Position numbers and translations under genes: made by a program
Source of the DNA: Streptomyces sp. TN58
GTDB lineage: Bacteria; Actinomycetota; Actinomycetes; Streptomycetales; Streptomycetaceae
Assembly (NCBI RefSeq): GCF_001941845.1
Contig: NZ_CP018870.1
Location: forward strand, 3,938,501 to 4,002,500
DNA length: 64,000 nucleotides
Reading direction: 5' to 3'
Shown: one piece after another, positions 21,360-30,950 of the stretch
How positions within the stretch are numbered: position 1 is the stretch's first letter
Layout: each line of letters opens with the position of its first letter
The notes under the pieces: model-generated
The model's input: the letters and a program-made list of their open reading frames with translations, nothing else
Told to the model about the DNA's origin: nothing
The model's database searches: none

Positions 21360-23534
21360 TCAGCGCCCCAAACGTCCTCGGACCATCCCGACCATCGCGT
21401 TGAGCTCTTCGATCCGCATCCGCTTGGCGGCGATGAGGAACACCGCTGCCAGGGCGACGGCGCCCGCGACCAGGGCGGTGGCGGAACCGAGAACTCCGCT
21501 GCCCAGCCACTGGGTGACTCCGAACGCGACCGCTCCGGCCACCGCGGCGGCCGGGACGCAGGCGCCGGTGAGGCGGGCGTAGGTACGCATCACGTGGGCG
21601 CCGTCGAGGTCGCCGCCGAGCCGGGTCCGCAGGCGGCGCCAGGCCACACCGACACCCACCGCGTAGCCGAGACCGTACGAGGCCGCCATGCCGACGACCG
21701 CCCAGCGGGCGGGAAGTACGAAGAAGGAGATCGCCGAGCCCGCGGCGTTGACGGCGGCGACGATGACGGTGTTGTAGAAGGGCGTACGGGTGTCCTCGTA
21801 GGCGTAGAAGCCGCGCAGGACGACGTACTGGACGGAGTAGGGGATCAGTCCGAGGCCGAAGGCCATCAGGACGTAGCCGATGTTCTGGGCGCCGGCGCCG
21901 GAGCCCGCGTAGAGCAGGGTGGCCATCGGGACGCCGAGCGCGAGGAAGGCGAAGGCGCAGGGCACGATCGCGACGGCCGACGTGCGTAGTCCGTAGGAGA
22001 TGTCGTCGCGGACCGCGGCGGCGTCCCCGTCGTGGGCGGAGCGGGAGATGCGGGGCAGGACGGCGGTCATGACGGAGACGGTGATGATCGCCTGCGGCAT
22101 CTGCCACAGCAGCAGCGCGTAGTTGTAGGCGGTGATGCCGGTACCGGGGTGGCCCTGCTTCTCCGCGACCGAACCGGCCCACGTGGCGAGCTGGGTGACG
22201 ATGACGAGGCCGACCTGGTTGGCGAAGACGAAGAAGAACGTCCACTTGGCCAGGCGGGCGGCCTTGCCCAGGCCGTGGCCCTTCCAGTCGAAGCGCAGGC
22301 GCGGCCTGAACCCGGCGTCGCGCAGGTACGGGAGCATCGCGAGTGCCTGGACGGTCAGGCCGAGCAGGGTGCCCAGACCCAGCAGGCGGACGCCTTCGGA
22401 GGTGACCGTGGTGGCGTTGACCCCGGAGGTGGTGAAGCCGCCGAAGGCCCAGATGAAGGCGCCGAAGGTGGCGATGACCACGATGTTGTTGAGGACCGGG
22501 GTCCACATCATGGCGCCGAAGCGGCCCCGGGCGTTCAGAATCTGACCGAGCACCACATGCACGCCCATGAAGAACATGGTGGGCAGGCAGTAGCGCGCGA
22601 ACGCGACGGCCACGTCCATCTGCTGAGGGTCGGAAGCGATCTTCGGCGACATCATCGTGATGAACACCGGTGCGGCCAGGACACAGATGGTGGTGATGCC
22701 GGCCAGCAGGACCACGACGAGGGTCAGCAGCCGGTTGGCGTACGCCTCTCCCCCGTCGTCGTCGTTCTTCATCGCGCGGACCAGCTGCGGGATGAAGACG
22801 GCGTTGAGGGCGCCACCGCCGACCAGCACGTAGATCATCGTGGGGAGCGTGTTGGCGATCTGGTACGTGTCGTTGAAGGTGCCGACGCCGATCGCCGCGG
22901 CGATGACCAGGGTTCTCAGGAAGCCGGTGATGCGGGAGACGATCGTGCCGGCGGCCATGAGCGCACTGGACTTGAGCAGGCTCGCCGCGCGTCCGGCCGG
23001 CTTGGCCGGTGCCGGGGCGGCGACGGGAGCGTCCTCGGCGGGCGGGCGGGGAGCCGCCTCCTGGTCCCGGTAGAGGTGCGCGAAGGCGTCCGGCTCGGGC
23101 TGTTCCTCCGCGGCCCGGGTCACGAGCGAGTCCACACCCACGAACTCGGTGGTGCTGGCGCGGTCGCCGTACGGCAGGTGCCGGGAGGGGCCGTCCGGTT
23201 CGGGCGGCGGGGTCTGGGCCCAGACGCGCGGGTCGGGGGAGTACACGGGTGCGGTGGGCGCCGCGTACAGCGGACCGGGCTCCTGGAAGGTGCCGGGGGG
23301 CGGCGGCGGGTGCGCGGCACGGTCGTAGAGGACCTCGCCGACGGGGTCCTGGGCGGACAGGTCCTGGGACCGGTACGGGTCGTACTCGTAGGCGTCCTGG
23401 ACATACGGGTCGTGGTCCGGCGCGGGCGCAGGCGCGGGGACCTGCCCGGGCACCGGGGTGCCCGGGGCAGTGCCCTGGGAGGGCGCAGGCCCGCCAGTGC
23501 CCTGCGCGCGGTCACCGTCGTACGGCGCGTTCAT
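21360..23534 (-). CDS. murJ: Lipid II flippase MurJ (MviN)
   Basis: A 724-residue multidrug/oligosaccharidyl-lipid/polysaccharide (MOP) flippase that moves lipid II across the membrane for peptidoglycan synthesis. The first 185 residues are a cytoplasmic Pro/Asp/Tyr-rich leader. The membrane domain of about 14 helices starts at SLLKSSALMAAGTIVSRITGFLRTLVIAAAIG and includes ANTLPTMIYVLVGGGALNAVFIPQLVRA, typical of MurJ. It starts 46 bases after the DUF6049 gene and is followed by the pseudokinase gene after 117 bases, matching Streptomyces and mycobacterial neighbourhoods. Confidence 0.93.
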   Translation of the reverse strand: MNAPYDGDRAQGTGGPAPSQGTAPGTPVPGQVPAPAPAPDHDPYVQDAYEYDPYRSQDLSAQDPVGEVLYDRAAHPPPPPGTFQEPGPLYAAPTAPVYSPDPRVWAQTPPPEPDGPSRHLPYGDRASTTEFVGVDSLVTRAAEEQPEPDAFAHLYRDQEAAPRPPAEDAPVAAPAPAKPAGRAASLLKSSALMAAGTIVSRITGFLRTLVIAAAIGVGTFNDTYQIANTLPTMIYVLVGGGALNAVFIPQLVRAMKNDDDGGEAYANRLLTLVVVLLAGITTICVLAAPVFITMMSPKIASDPQQMDVAVAFARYCLPTMFFMGVHVVLGQILNARGRFGAMMWTPVLNNIVVIATFGAFIWAFGGFTTSGVNATTVTSEGVRLLGLGTLLGLTVQALAMLPYLRDAGFRPRLRFDWKGHGLGKAARLAKWTFFFVFANQVGLVIVTQLATWAGSVAEKQGHPGTGITAYNYALLLWQMPQAIITVSVMTAVLPRISRSAHDGDAAAVRDDISYGLRTSAVAIVPCAFAFLALGVPMATLLYAGSGAGAQNIGYVLMAFGLGLIPYSVQYVVLRGFYAYEDTRTPFYNTVIVAAVNAAGSAISFFVLPARWAVVGMAASYGLGYAVGVGVAWRRLRTRLGGDLDGAHVMRTYARLTGACVPAAAVAGAVAFGVTQWLGSGVLGSATALVAGAVALAAVFLIAAKRMRIEELNAMVGMVRGRLGR

Positions 23535-23580
23535 CGAAACCCCACCTCATCGTCCCCAGGCCGACCGGCCACGGCATCGC

Positions 23581-25845
23581 TCAACGGTCCACTGTCTCAC
23601 TCGTGCCGGACCCCTCGGTGCTTTGCGGTTCGGTGTCCGGGGACTCGTCACTCGGCTGCGTGCTCTCCTCGGCGGCGGCACGCGCCGCGACACGCTTGCG
23701 GCTGGCGTACATCTTGATGCCTGCCAGGACCAGGAGGAGCACACCGCCGGCGATCACGAGCATCACGGTGGGAGTGATCTCGGTGGCCTCGACCGTGAAC
23801 CGTCGTTCCTTGCCGTAGGGGACGCCGTCCTTGGTGAAGAGCTGCGCGGTGACCTCGACGGGCCCGCTCGCGGTGGCGTTGGCGGGGAACTTCACCGTCT
23901 GGGTGTGGTCGCCCTGGACGGTGACCTGCTGCTCCGCCTGGCCGCTGCCGTTGAACATCAGGCGGGACGGGTTGGCTGACTTCACCCGCAGGACCAGGTC
24001 GTGGACGTCCTGCACGAGGCTGTTCTGGACGCTGACCGGGATGGTGGCGCTGTGTCCGGAGAGGGTGGCGTCGGACTTGGGGATGACCTTGACCTTCTCG
24101 GTGAGACCGAGCAGGTATTCCTGCACCTGGTCCCGGTAGAGGCCGGCTTCGTCGGCACGGCCCCGCCAGGAGGTCGACATCTCCCGGTTGATCGTGTTGC
24201 CGAAGGGGATCTCCACGCGGTCGGGCGCGGCGAGGATCACCTTGAAATGGTCCAGCGTGTTCTGCGTGGTGCGGATCTTTTCGAAGGCCGACACCGGCAG
24301 CTCCTGCTTGCGCAGGTCGTCCGGATACTGGCCGGCGCCCGGCACCTGGGTGGTGGCACCCGGGTCGGGCTTGGCGGCGGCCGCTGCTTCCAGGTCCGCG
24401 GGCTGCGTCCAGCGGCCCCCCTGGAGGCCGCGTATGGCGGCTGCCATCGTCTGCGCCTGGCTGACCGTGGGCATCCTCTGCGGAGCCACGACGAAGCTGC
24501 GCGGCTCGTCGGTCTTCTGCAGGTTCAGGGCGAGACTGTGGGCCAGGAAGCGCTGCACGGCGAGCGTGGAGCTTCCGGCGCTCAGCATGTCGCCCTCGAA
24601 CGCGGTGGACAGCTCGGCGTCCGCCACGACGGCGGTGGTACCGGCTCCGATGGGCCGGGCGGCCGACGGCGTGTAGCCGAGGGCACCGCTCTCCACGAGG
24701 CTGTCGCTGCGGGTCAGGACGTTGTGGGCGCCGGCAGAGGTGGCCACGTTCACGATCGAGGGATCGATGGCGCCGTTCACGGGCCAGGAGAAATCGGTGG
24801 ACGCGGGGACGTGCAGGACGGTCTCGACGGCCTGCTTCGCCTTGTCGGTGGCCGGGCGCAGCTGGCCCAGGGTGCCCGAGACGTCCTTGCCGTGGTGGGC
24901 CAGGGAGGCCAGGTCGGGGTCGGCGAAGGGCAGGGCGACGACCTTCTTGCCCTGGACGGCCGCCTCCAGGGAGCTCAGCCACTGCTCGGCGGCGGCCTTG
25001 TTCTTGCCCTGGACGGTCTTCCCGTTGGCGCCGCGGACCCGGTACCCCTTGGTCATCGCGTCGACCGTGTACAGCAGGTCGGGATCGATGACCCAGGTGA
25101 TCGGCAGGTCCTTGCCGAGGGCGACCATCTGCTGCAGGCGGCCGCCCGGCTTGATCTCCTCGTAGAGGGAGTCGTCGAGGAAGACCGGTGTCTGGAGCTC
25201 GTCGGAGCCCGTCTCCGCCGTGACCCGGGTGGTGGAGATCAGGGGCCAGGCGTAGGTCAGCTGGGAGCGCTTGGCGGCGGCCTCAGGCTGCCAGGGCAGG
25301 AAGGTCCGCTTGATCCCCAGCACCTGCTCCGACGGCCTGCTGTCGGTGACCCCGGACAGCGAGACACCGAGCTGGTAGACGCCGTCCTTGTCGAGTTCGA
25401 GCTTGTTGACCGGGACGGTGAGGGTGAAGTCCTGGGTGACCTTCGAGGGCAGGGAGGCGATCTTCACCGCGTACGCCGAGTCGATCTCGCCGGGATCGGT
25501 GCCGGCCCGGAAGCCGTGGCGGTCGGCGGTCTCGTCGATGGAGGACCGGTCCGTGAGCGCGGGGCCGACCCGCAGGCCGACATGCGCGTCGGTGATCGTC
25601 TCGGAGCCGGTGTTCACTACGGTGCCCTGGATGGTGAGGGTGTCACCCTTCACCGGGGCGCTGGGCGCCATCGAGACCAGCTGGACGTCGACCGAGGAGG
25701 CGGGGGCCGCCTCGGCCGGCGGGGCGGGGGCATAGACGAGGGCGGCCAGCACGGGAGTCCCGGCGAGCAGGACGATCGCGCGCCGCAGCCACCGGCGCCG
25801 GACAGGGGCGGGGGACGCCCCTTGGATGTCTGCCGCCTCGGCCAC
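23581..25845 (-). CDS. Secreted/membrane-anchored DUF6049 protein
   Basis: A 754-residue protein with an N-terminal signal or anchor segment (RRAIVLLAGTPVLAALVYAPAPPAEA, residues 19-44). A large extracytoplasmic part opens with a CARDB-like beta domain (VSMAPSAPVKGDTLTIQGTVVNTGSETI). It ends with one membrane helix near residues 700-722 (VMLVIAGGVLLLVLAGIKMY) and a charged tail. This topology and position match the conserved actinobacterial family upstream of MurJ (Rv3909 type). No catalytic motif is recognised. An envelope role alongside MurJ is inferred from the conserved neighbourhood only. Confidence 0.8.
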   Translation of the reverse strand: MAEAADIQGASPAPVRRRWLRRAIVLLAGTPVLAALVYAPAPPAEAAPASSVDVQLVSMAPSAPVKGDTLTIQGTVVNTGSETITDAHVGLRVGPALTDRSSIDETADRHGFRAGTDPGEIDSAYAVKIASLPSKVTQDFTLTVPVNKLELDKDGVYQLGVSLSGVTDSRPSEQVLGIKRTFLPWQPEAAAKRSQLTYAWPLISTTRVTAETGSDELQTPVFLDDSLYEEIKPGGRLQQMVALGKDLPITWVIDPDLLYTVDAMTKGYRVRGANGKTVQGKNKAAAEQWLSSLEAAVQGKKVVALPFADPDLASLAHHGKDVSGTLGQLRPATDKAKQAVETVLHVPASTDFSWPVNGAIDPSIVNVATSAGAHNVLTRSDSLVESGALGYTPSAARPIGAGTTAVVADAELSTAFEGDMLSAGSSTLAVQRFLAHSLALNLQKTDEPRSFVVAPQRMPTVSQAQTMAAAIRGLQGGRWTQPADLEAAAAAKPDPGATTQVPGAGQYPDDLRKQELPVSAFEKIRTTQNTLDHFKVILAAPDRVEIPFGNTINREMSTSWRGRADEAGLYRDQVQEYLLGLTEKVKVIPKSDATLSGHSATIPVSVQNSLVQDVHDLVLRVKSANPSRLMFNGSGQAEQQVTVQGDHTQTVKFPANATASGPVEVTAQLFTKDGVPYGKERRFTVEATEITPTVMLVIAGGVLLLVLAGIKMYASRKRVAARAAAEESTQPSDESPDTEPQSTEGSGTSETVDR

Positions 25846-26031
25846 GCGCTAGCCCGTTCCTAGAAGTGTCAGTGGTCGTCTTTCGTGCGTCCACGAATGG
25901 TAACGAGGTGCGCTGTGTGCGAGTGCCGCACCTTGCTCCACATGATCGGCTCAGCCTTGCGGCGGCCGCGTACCGGGGCTGCCGATAAACGAGGCGGTCC
26001 CTGGTAGGCCGGGCACGTACCCTTTTCTGTT

Positions 26032-27498
26032 GTGCCGAACGCCAACGAAGACAACCCCAGTGCCCTGAGTCAGGTGCAGCGCCGCGCGGTCAGTGAACTG
26101 CTGCAGGTCGCTCCTGTCGCCGACGAGCTCGGCCGCCGGTTCCAGGAGGCGGGCTTCCGCCTCGCCCTGGTCGGTGGATCCGTCCGCGATGCGCTGCTCG
26201 GGCGTCTCGGCAACGATCTCGACTTCACCACCGATGCCCGCCCCGAGGACGTCCTGAAGATCGTCCGTCCGTGGGCCGACTCGGTCTGGGACGTGGGGAT
26301 TGCCTTCGGTACCGTCGGCGCCCAGAAGAGCGCACGCGTCGGAGACGCTGTGCGGAACTTCCAGATCGAGGTGACGACCTACCGCTCCGAGGCGTATGAC
26401 CGCACCTCGCGCAAGCCGGAGGTCTCCTACGGCGACTCGATCGACGAGGACCTCGTGCGCCGCGACTTCACGGTCAACGCCATGGCCCTGGCCCTGCCGG
26501 AGCAGGAGTTCATCGACCCGCACGGTGGCCTGGAGGACCTGGCCGCCGGCCTGCTGCGCACTCCGGGGACCCCCGAGGACTCCTTCTCGGACGATCCCCT
26601 GCGCATGCTGCGGGCAGCGCGGTTCGCGGCGCAGCTGGACTTCGAGGTCGCCCCGGAGGTCGTGGCGGCGATGAAGGCGATGTCCGAGCGGATCGAGATC
26701 GTTTCTGCGGAGCGGATCCAGGCTGAGCTGAACAAGCTGATCCTGTCGGCCAACCCGCGCCGGGGTCTGGGGCTGCTGGTGGACACCGGGCTGGCCGACC
26801 GGGTGCTGCCCGAGCTGCCCGCGCTGCGGCTGGAGAGTGACGAGCACCACCGGCACAAGGACGTCTACGACCACTCGCTGATCGTGCTGGAGCAGGCGAT
26901 CGCGCTGGAGGAGGCCGGCCCGGACCTCGTGCTCCGGCTGGCCGCCCTACTGCACGACATCGGCAAGCCCCGCACCCGCCGTTTCGAGAGCGACGGCCGG
27001 GTCTCCTTCCACCATCACGAAGTGGTGGGCGCGAAGATGACCAAGAAGCGGCTGACCGCGCTGAAGTACTCCAACGACATGGTCAAGGACGTGTCCCGGC
27101 TGGTCGAGCTGCACCTGCGCTTCCACGGCTACGGCGACGGGGAATGGACCGACTCCGCGGTGCGGCGCTACGTCCGTGACGCCGGGCCGCTGCTGGACCG
27201 CCTGCACAAGCTGACCCGGTCCGACTGCACCACCCGCAACAAGCGCAAGGCCAACGCGCTGTCCCGTACCTACGACGGGCTGGAGCAGCGCATCGCACAG
27301 CTCCAGGAGCAGGAGGAGCTGGACGCGATCCGGCCCGACCTGGACGGCAACGAGATCATGAGCGTCCTGGACGTCGGCCCGGGGCCGGTGATCGGCAAGG
27401 CTTATGCCTTCCTGCTGGAGCTGCGGCTGGAGAACGGCCCGATGGGACACGACGCGGCTGTGGCCGCCCTCAAGGAGTGGTGGGCGGCCCAGACCTGA
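26032..27498 (+). CDS. cca: CCA tRNA nucleotidyltransferase
   Basis: A 488-residue enzyme that adds or repairs the CCA end of tRNAs. The nucleotidyltransferase motif is [28 protein letters not shown] near residues 44-70, with [11 protein letters not shown] and [18 protein letters not shown] downstream. The C-terminal half has an HD phosphohydrolase-type domain ([27 protein letters not shown]). It starts at a GTG and is transcribed divergently from the DUF6049 gene across a 186-base gap. Its 3' end runs into a large palindrome carrying parS. Confidence 0.94.
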   Translation: MPNANEDNPSALSQVQRRAVSELLQVAPVADELGRRFQEAGFRLALVGGSVRDALLGRLGNDLDFTTDARPEDVLKIVRPWADSVWDVGIAFGTVGAQKSARVGDAVRNFQIEVTTYRSEAYDRTSRKPEVSYGDSIDEDLVRRDFTVNAMALALPEQEFIDPHGGLEDLAAGLLRTPGTPEDSFSDDPLRMLRAARFAAQLDFEVAPEVVAAMKAMSERIEIVSAERIQAELNKLILSANPRRGLGLLVDTGLADRVLPELPALRLESDEHHRHKDVYDHSLIVLEQAIALEEAGPDLVLRLAALLHDIGKPRTRRFESDGRVSFHHHEVVGAKMTKKRLTALKYSNDMVKDVSRLVELHLRFHGYGDGEWTDSAVRRYVRDAGPLLDRLHKLTRSDCTTRNKRKANALSRTYDGLEQRIAQLQEQEELDAIRPDLDGNEIMSVLDVGPGPVIGKAYAFLLELRLENGPMGHDAAVAALKEWWAAQT

Positions 27499-27506
27499 GT
27501 CGGGAG

Positions 27507-27546
27507 CGCTGGTGCCGATGTTTCACGTGAAACATCGGCACCAGCG
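27507..27546. repeat. Perfect 40-bp palindrome centred on parS, between cca and MFS gene
   Basis: A 20-bp arm perfectly inverted with no spacer, centred on the parS at 27520-27533, beginning 9 bases after the cca stop. As RNA it could fold into a long stem, so it may also end the cca transcript. Confidence 0.9.
27520..27533. other. parS: parS site in the 40-bp palindrome
   Basis: Exact GTTTCACGTGAAAC at the symmetry centre of the 27507-27546 palindrome. Confidence 0.93.
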
Positions 27547-27563
27547 GACCGGGGATGGCCGAT

Positions 27564-27577
27564 GTTTCACGTGAAAC
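27564..27577. other. parS: parS site overlapping the MFS gene 3' end
   Basis: Exact GTTTCACGTGAAAC at the centre of a 26-bp palindrome (27558-27583), 44 bases from its neighbour. On the minus strand its CGTGAAAC half supplies the last codons (Cys-Phe-Thr) and TGA stop of the MFS gene. Confidence 0.93.
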
Positions 27578-28850
27578 ATCGGCTGCGCCGACCGAGCATC
27601 ACCGCGGTCAGGGCGTAGAGGACGGACACACAGACGAGCAGGACCACGGACCGCCCGTCGGCGGGGAGTATGAGGGCGGCCACGGCTGCCGCCCCGACGA
27701 AGGCGATGTTGAACAGCACGTCATAGACCGAGAACACCCGGCCGCGGTAGTCGTCGTCCACCCGGAACTGCACTTCGGTATCGGTCGAGATCTTGGCGCC
27801 CTGGGTGGCGAGGCCGAGGACGAACGCGGCGACCAGCATCGGTCCCGGGGCGAAGAACAGACCCAGAGCCGGAACCAGGACGGCGGAGCCTGCGGCGCAG
27901 GCGGTGATCCAGCCGAGGGTGCCCAGCCGCCCCACCACCCATGGGGTCACGACGGCGGCCGCGAAGAAGCCCGCCCCTGAGGCGCCGACCGCGATGCCCA
28001 GGAGGGCGAGTCCTTCGGCCTCGCTGTCCGACCAGGCGTAGCGGCAGAGCATCAGCAGCATGACGAAGAGGGCGCCGTAGCAGAACCTCATCATGGTCAT
28101 CGCCGTGAGCGCCCGGGCCGCCCTGGGCCGGCCGGCGAGGTGGCGGAGGCCTTCGGCCATGCCCCGCACGGTGAGGGCGATGCCCTCGGCCGGCGAGGGA
28201 TGGACATGCCCCGGGCGGTGGTCGGGGCCGAGCAGTCCGATGGCGAGGCGCAGGGAGACCAGGGCGGCGCAGAGGTAGAGACAGGCTCCGAGCAGCACGA
28301 CGAGGGCGTTGGAGCCGGAGGCGAGCAGTCGCACGAGGAAGGCCAGCCCGCCGCCGGCCACGGCGGCGAGGGTTCCCGCGGTGGGGGAGAGAGCGTTCGC
28401 GGTGACCAGCTGCCCGGCTCCGACGACGCGGGGCAGTGACGCGGCCAGGCCTGCCAGTACGAAGCGGTTGACGGCGGTCACGGACAGCGCCGAGGCATAG
28501 AACAGCCAGTCGGGTACGTGCGCGACGATCAGCACGGCGGTGATGCAGGCCAGGAAGGCCCGCAGCAGGTTGCCGTAGAGGAAGACCTGACGGCGGCGCC
28601 AGCGGTCGAGCAGCACCCCGGCGAAGGGGCCGATCACCGAATAGGGGAGCAGCAGAACCGCCATGGCCGAGGCGATGGCCGCCGGCGAGGTCTGCTTCTC
28701 GGGGGAGAAGACGACATAGGTGGCGAGCGCGACCTGGTACACGCCGTCCGCCGCCTGGGAGAGCAGCCGTACGGCGAGCAGGTTGCGGAAGTCCCTCAGG
28801 CGCAGGAGTACGCGCAGATCACGTACGACAGGCATGAGGGAAAGGGTCAC
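27567..28850 (-). CDS. MFS transporter, probable exporter
   Basis: A 427-residue major facilitator with about 12 hydrophobic segments. The loop 2-3 motif GVLLDRWRRRQVFLYGNLLRA (near residues 78-98) matches the MFS motif A pattern of DHA/MefA-like exporters. The start is GTG 28850 or ATG 28835 (MPVVRDLRVLLRL); neither has a clear ribosome binding site, and the terminator hairpin of the upstream gene ends only 4 bases before the GTG. The last residues and stop lie in a parS site. Substrate is unknown. Confidence 0.85.
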   Translation of the reverse strand: MTLSLMPVVRDLRVLLRLRDFRNLLAVRLLSQAADGVYQVALATYVVFSPEKQTSPAAIASAMAVLLLPYSVIGPFAGVLLDRWRRRQVFLYGNLLRAFLACITAVLIVAHVPDWLFYASALSVTAVNRFVLAGLAASLPRVVGAGQLVTANALSPTAGTLAAVAGGGLAFLVRLLASGSNALVVLLGACLYLCAALVSLRLAIGLLGPDHRPGHVHPSPAEGIALTVRGMAEGLRHLAGRPRAARALTAMTMMRFCYGALFVMLLMLCRYAWSDSEAEGLALLGIAVGASGAGFFAAAVVTPWVVGRLGTLGWITACAAGSAVLVPALGLFFAPGPMLVAAFVLGLATQGAKISTDTEVQFRVDDDYRGRVFSVYDVLFNIAFVGAAAVAALILPADGRSVVLLVCVSVLYALTAVMLGRRSRCFT

Positions 28851-28853
28851 ATA

Positions 28854-28894
28854 CGCGGAGGGTCCCCGGGCGCATTGCCCGGGGACCCTCCGCG
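28854..28894 (-). terminator. Terminator after ino1
   Basis: An 18-bp perfect GC-rich stem with a 5-base loop, 46 bases downstream of the inositol phosphate synthase stop and immediately before the MFS start. Confidence 0.75.
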
Positions 28895-28940
28895 GAAGAA
28901 CAGCCGAAGTCCGGTCGTGGACCGGACCGGCCGGCTTCGA

Positions 28941-30023
28941 CTAGCGCTCGACCTCGCCCTTGATGAACTTCTCGACGTTGGCCAGGGCCTCGTCGTCGAA
29001 GTACTGGACCGGCGGGGACTTCATGAAGTAGCTGGAGGCCGACAGGATCGGGCCGCCGATACCGCGGTCCTTGGCGATCTTCGCGGCGCGCAGGGCGTCG
29101 ATGATGACACCGGCGGAGTTCGGGGAGTCCCACACCTCAAGCTTGTACTCAAGGTTGAGCGGGACGTCGCCGAAGGCACGGCCTTCGAGGCGGACGTAGG
29201 CCCACTTGCGGTCGTCGAGCCACGCGACGTAGTCGGACGGGCCGATGTGGACGTTCTTGTCGCCGAGCTCGCGGTCGGGGATCTGCGAGGTGACGGCCTG
29301 CGTCTTGGAGATCTTCTTCGACTCAAGGCGGTCGCGCTCAAGCATGTTCTTGAAGTCCATGTTGCCGCCGACGTTGAGCTGCATGGTGCGCTCAAGACGG
29401 ACACCGCGGTCCTCGAACAGCTTCGCCATCACGCGGTGCGTGATGGTGGCGCCGACCTGCGACTTGATGTCGTCGCCGACGATCGGGACACCGGCCTCGG
29501 TGAACTTGTCGGCCCACTCCTTGGTGCCGGCGATGAAGACCGGGAGGGCGTTGACGAAGGCGACCTTGGCGTCGATGGCGCACTGCGCGTAGAACTTCGC
29601 CGCGTCCTCGGAGCCGACGGGCAGGTAGCAGATCAGGACGTCGACCTGGCGGTCCCTGAGGACCTGGACCACGTCGACCGGAGCCTCGGCGGACTCCTCG
29701 ATCGTCTGGCGGTAGTACTTGCCCAGGCCGTCCAGGGTGTGACCGCGCTGGACGGTGACACCGGTGTTCGGGACGTCGCAGATCTTGATGGTGTTGTTCT
29801 CGCTGGCGCCGATGGCGTCCGAAAGGTCGAGGCCGACCTTCTTCGCGTCGACGTCGAACGCGGCGACGAACTCGATGTCACGCACGTGGTAGTCGCCGAA
29901 CTGGACGTGCATCAGCCCGGGGACCTTGGACGCCGGGTCGGCGTCCTTGTAGTACTCGACGCCCTGCACCAGCGAGGCGGCGCAGTTGCCCACGCCGACG
30001 ATGGCTACGCGAACCGAACCCAT
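28941..30023 (-). CDS. ino1: Inositol-3-phosphate synthase
   Basis: A 360-residue actinobacterial-type myo-inositol-1-phosphate synthase converting glucose 6-phosphate to inositol 3-phosphate, the precursor of phosphatidylinositol lipids and mycothiol. The start is ATG 30023 ([21 protein letters not shown]), a Rossmann NAD motif, with GGGAGC nearby upstream. Conserved family segments include [36 protein letters not shown] and [14 protein letters not shown] longer frame to 30131 overlaps padR sequence and is rejected. padR lies 49 bases upstream on the same strand. Confidence 0.95.
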   Translation of the reverse strand: MGSVRVAIVGVGNCAASLVQGVEYYKDADPASKVPGLMHVQFGDYHVRDIEFVAAFDVDAKKVGLDLSDAIGASENNTIKICDVPNTGVTVQRGHTLDGLGKYYRQTIEESAEAPVDVVQVLRDRQVDVLICYLPVGSEDAAKFYAQCAIDAKVAFVNALPVFIAGTKEWADKFTEAGVPIVGDDIKSQVGATITHRVMAKLFEDRGVRLERTMQLNVGGNMDFKNMLERDRLESKKISKTQAVTSQIPDRELGDKNVHIGPSDYVAWLDDRKWAYVRLEGRAFGDVPLNLEYKLEVWDSPNSAGVIIDALRAAKIAKDRGIGGPILSASSYFMKSPPVQYFDDEALANVEKFIKGEVER

Positions 30024-30072
30024 TCCGGTTGCTCCCTGTTTGTTCTCGGACGAGGCCTGCAAGATGCAGGCC

Positions 30073-30675
30073 TCATTTTTCGGTTTCGTCGGACGGACCT
30101 GATCGTCTCCGATCCCGTCCCGCCCGCTCACTCTCGATGAGCTCGTTCAGCCAGCGCACTTCGCGCTCCACGGATTCCATGCCGTGCCGCTGCAGCTCAA
30201 GCGTGTAGTCGTCGAGGCGCTCCCGCGTTCGGGCGAGGGAGGCGCGCATCTTCTCCAGGCGCTCCTCCAGCCGGCTGCGGCGGCCCTCCAGTACCCGCAT
30301 CCGCACGTCTCGTTCGGTCTGGCCGAAGAAGGCGAAGCGGGCGGCGAAGGACTCGTCCTCCCAGGTCTCGGGGCCCGTGTGGGAGAGGAGCTCCTCGAAG
30401 TGCTCCTTACCCGCGGCCGTCAACCGGTAGACGATCTTGGCTCGGCGCCCTGCGAGTGAAGCGGCGAGAGCGTCTTCCGGGGCGTTGCCCGGTTCTTCGA
30501 TCAACCAGCCGTTGGCGACGAGTGTCTTGAGGCAGGGGTAGAGCGTCCCGTAGCTGAAGGCTCTGAACACTCCCAGCGAGGTGTTGAGCCGCTTGCGCAG
30601 CTCATAGCCGTGCATGGGGGATTCGCGGAGCAGGCCGAGGACGGCGAATTCGAGGATGCCGGAGCGTCTGCTCAT
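30073..30675 (-). CDS. PadR-family transcriptional regulator
   Basis: A 200-residue PadR regulator. The winged helix occupies residues 1-85: [60 protein letters not shown]. The C-terminal half is a long helical, coiled-coil-like dimer arm ([32 protein letters not shown]). A GGAGGAGAGG site precedes the ATG. A perfect 21-bp palindrome 42 bases upstream is the probable operator, suggesting autorepression. The gene precedes ino1 by 49 bases, so PadR may control inositol synthesis as well. Confidence 0.92.
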   Translation of the reverse strand: MSRRSGILEFAVLGLLRESPMHGYELRKRLNTSLGVFRAFSYGTLYPCLKTLVANGWLIEEPGNAPEDALAASLAGRRAKIVYRLTAAGKEHFEELLSHTGPETWEDESFAARFAFFGQTERDVRMRVLEGRRSRLEERLEKMRASLARTRERLDDYTLELQRHGMESVEREVRWLNELIESERAGRDRRRSGPSDETEK

Positions 30676-30716
30676 CCGCCTGCCTCTCCTCCACCCCTGA
30701 GTCTTTATGCCGAGCT

Positions 30717-30737
30717 GATGTATCGACTCGATACATC
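30717..30737. promoter_or_regulatory. Probable PadR operator, perfect palindrome
   Basis: GATGTATCGA, a central C, and TCGATACATC form a perfect 21-bp inverted repeat between the divergent padR and PBP genes. The ATGTAT...ATACAT form is typical of PadR operators. It lies 42 bases from the padR start and 214 from the PBP start. Confidence 0.8.
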
Positions 30738-30950
30738 CAGACGATAGAACGGGCCGCCTTCATCGACAAGGGGAGACATGGTGACCGGCATCACATCACC
30801 GATTCGCACCAGCCAGGTTGCCTGATTTGGGGTGAACTTCGGCACTGGGCGGGTTTTGACCGTGCGTAGTCTGTGCGCCATGACACCGGGGGGAACCGGA
30901 ATTCATCTGCCGCTTCCAGGCCACTCGCCTGCCCGAGGAGTAGTCGTTCG

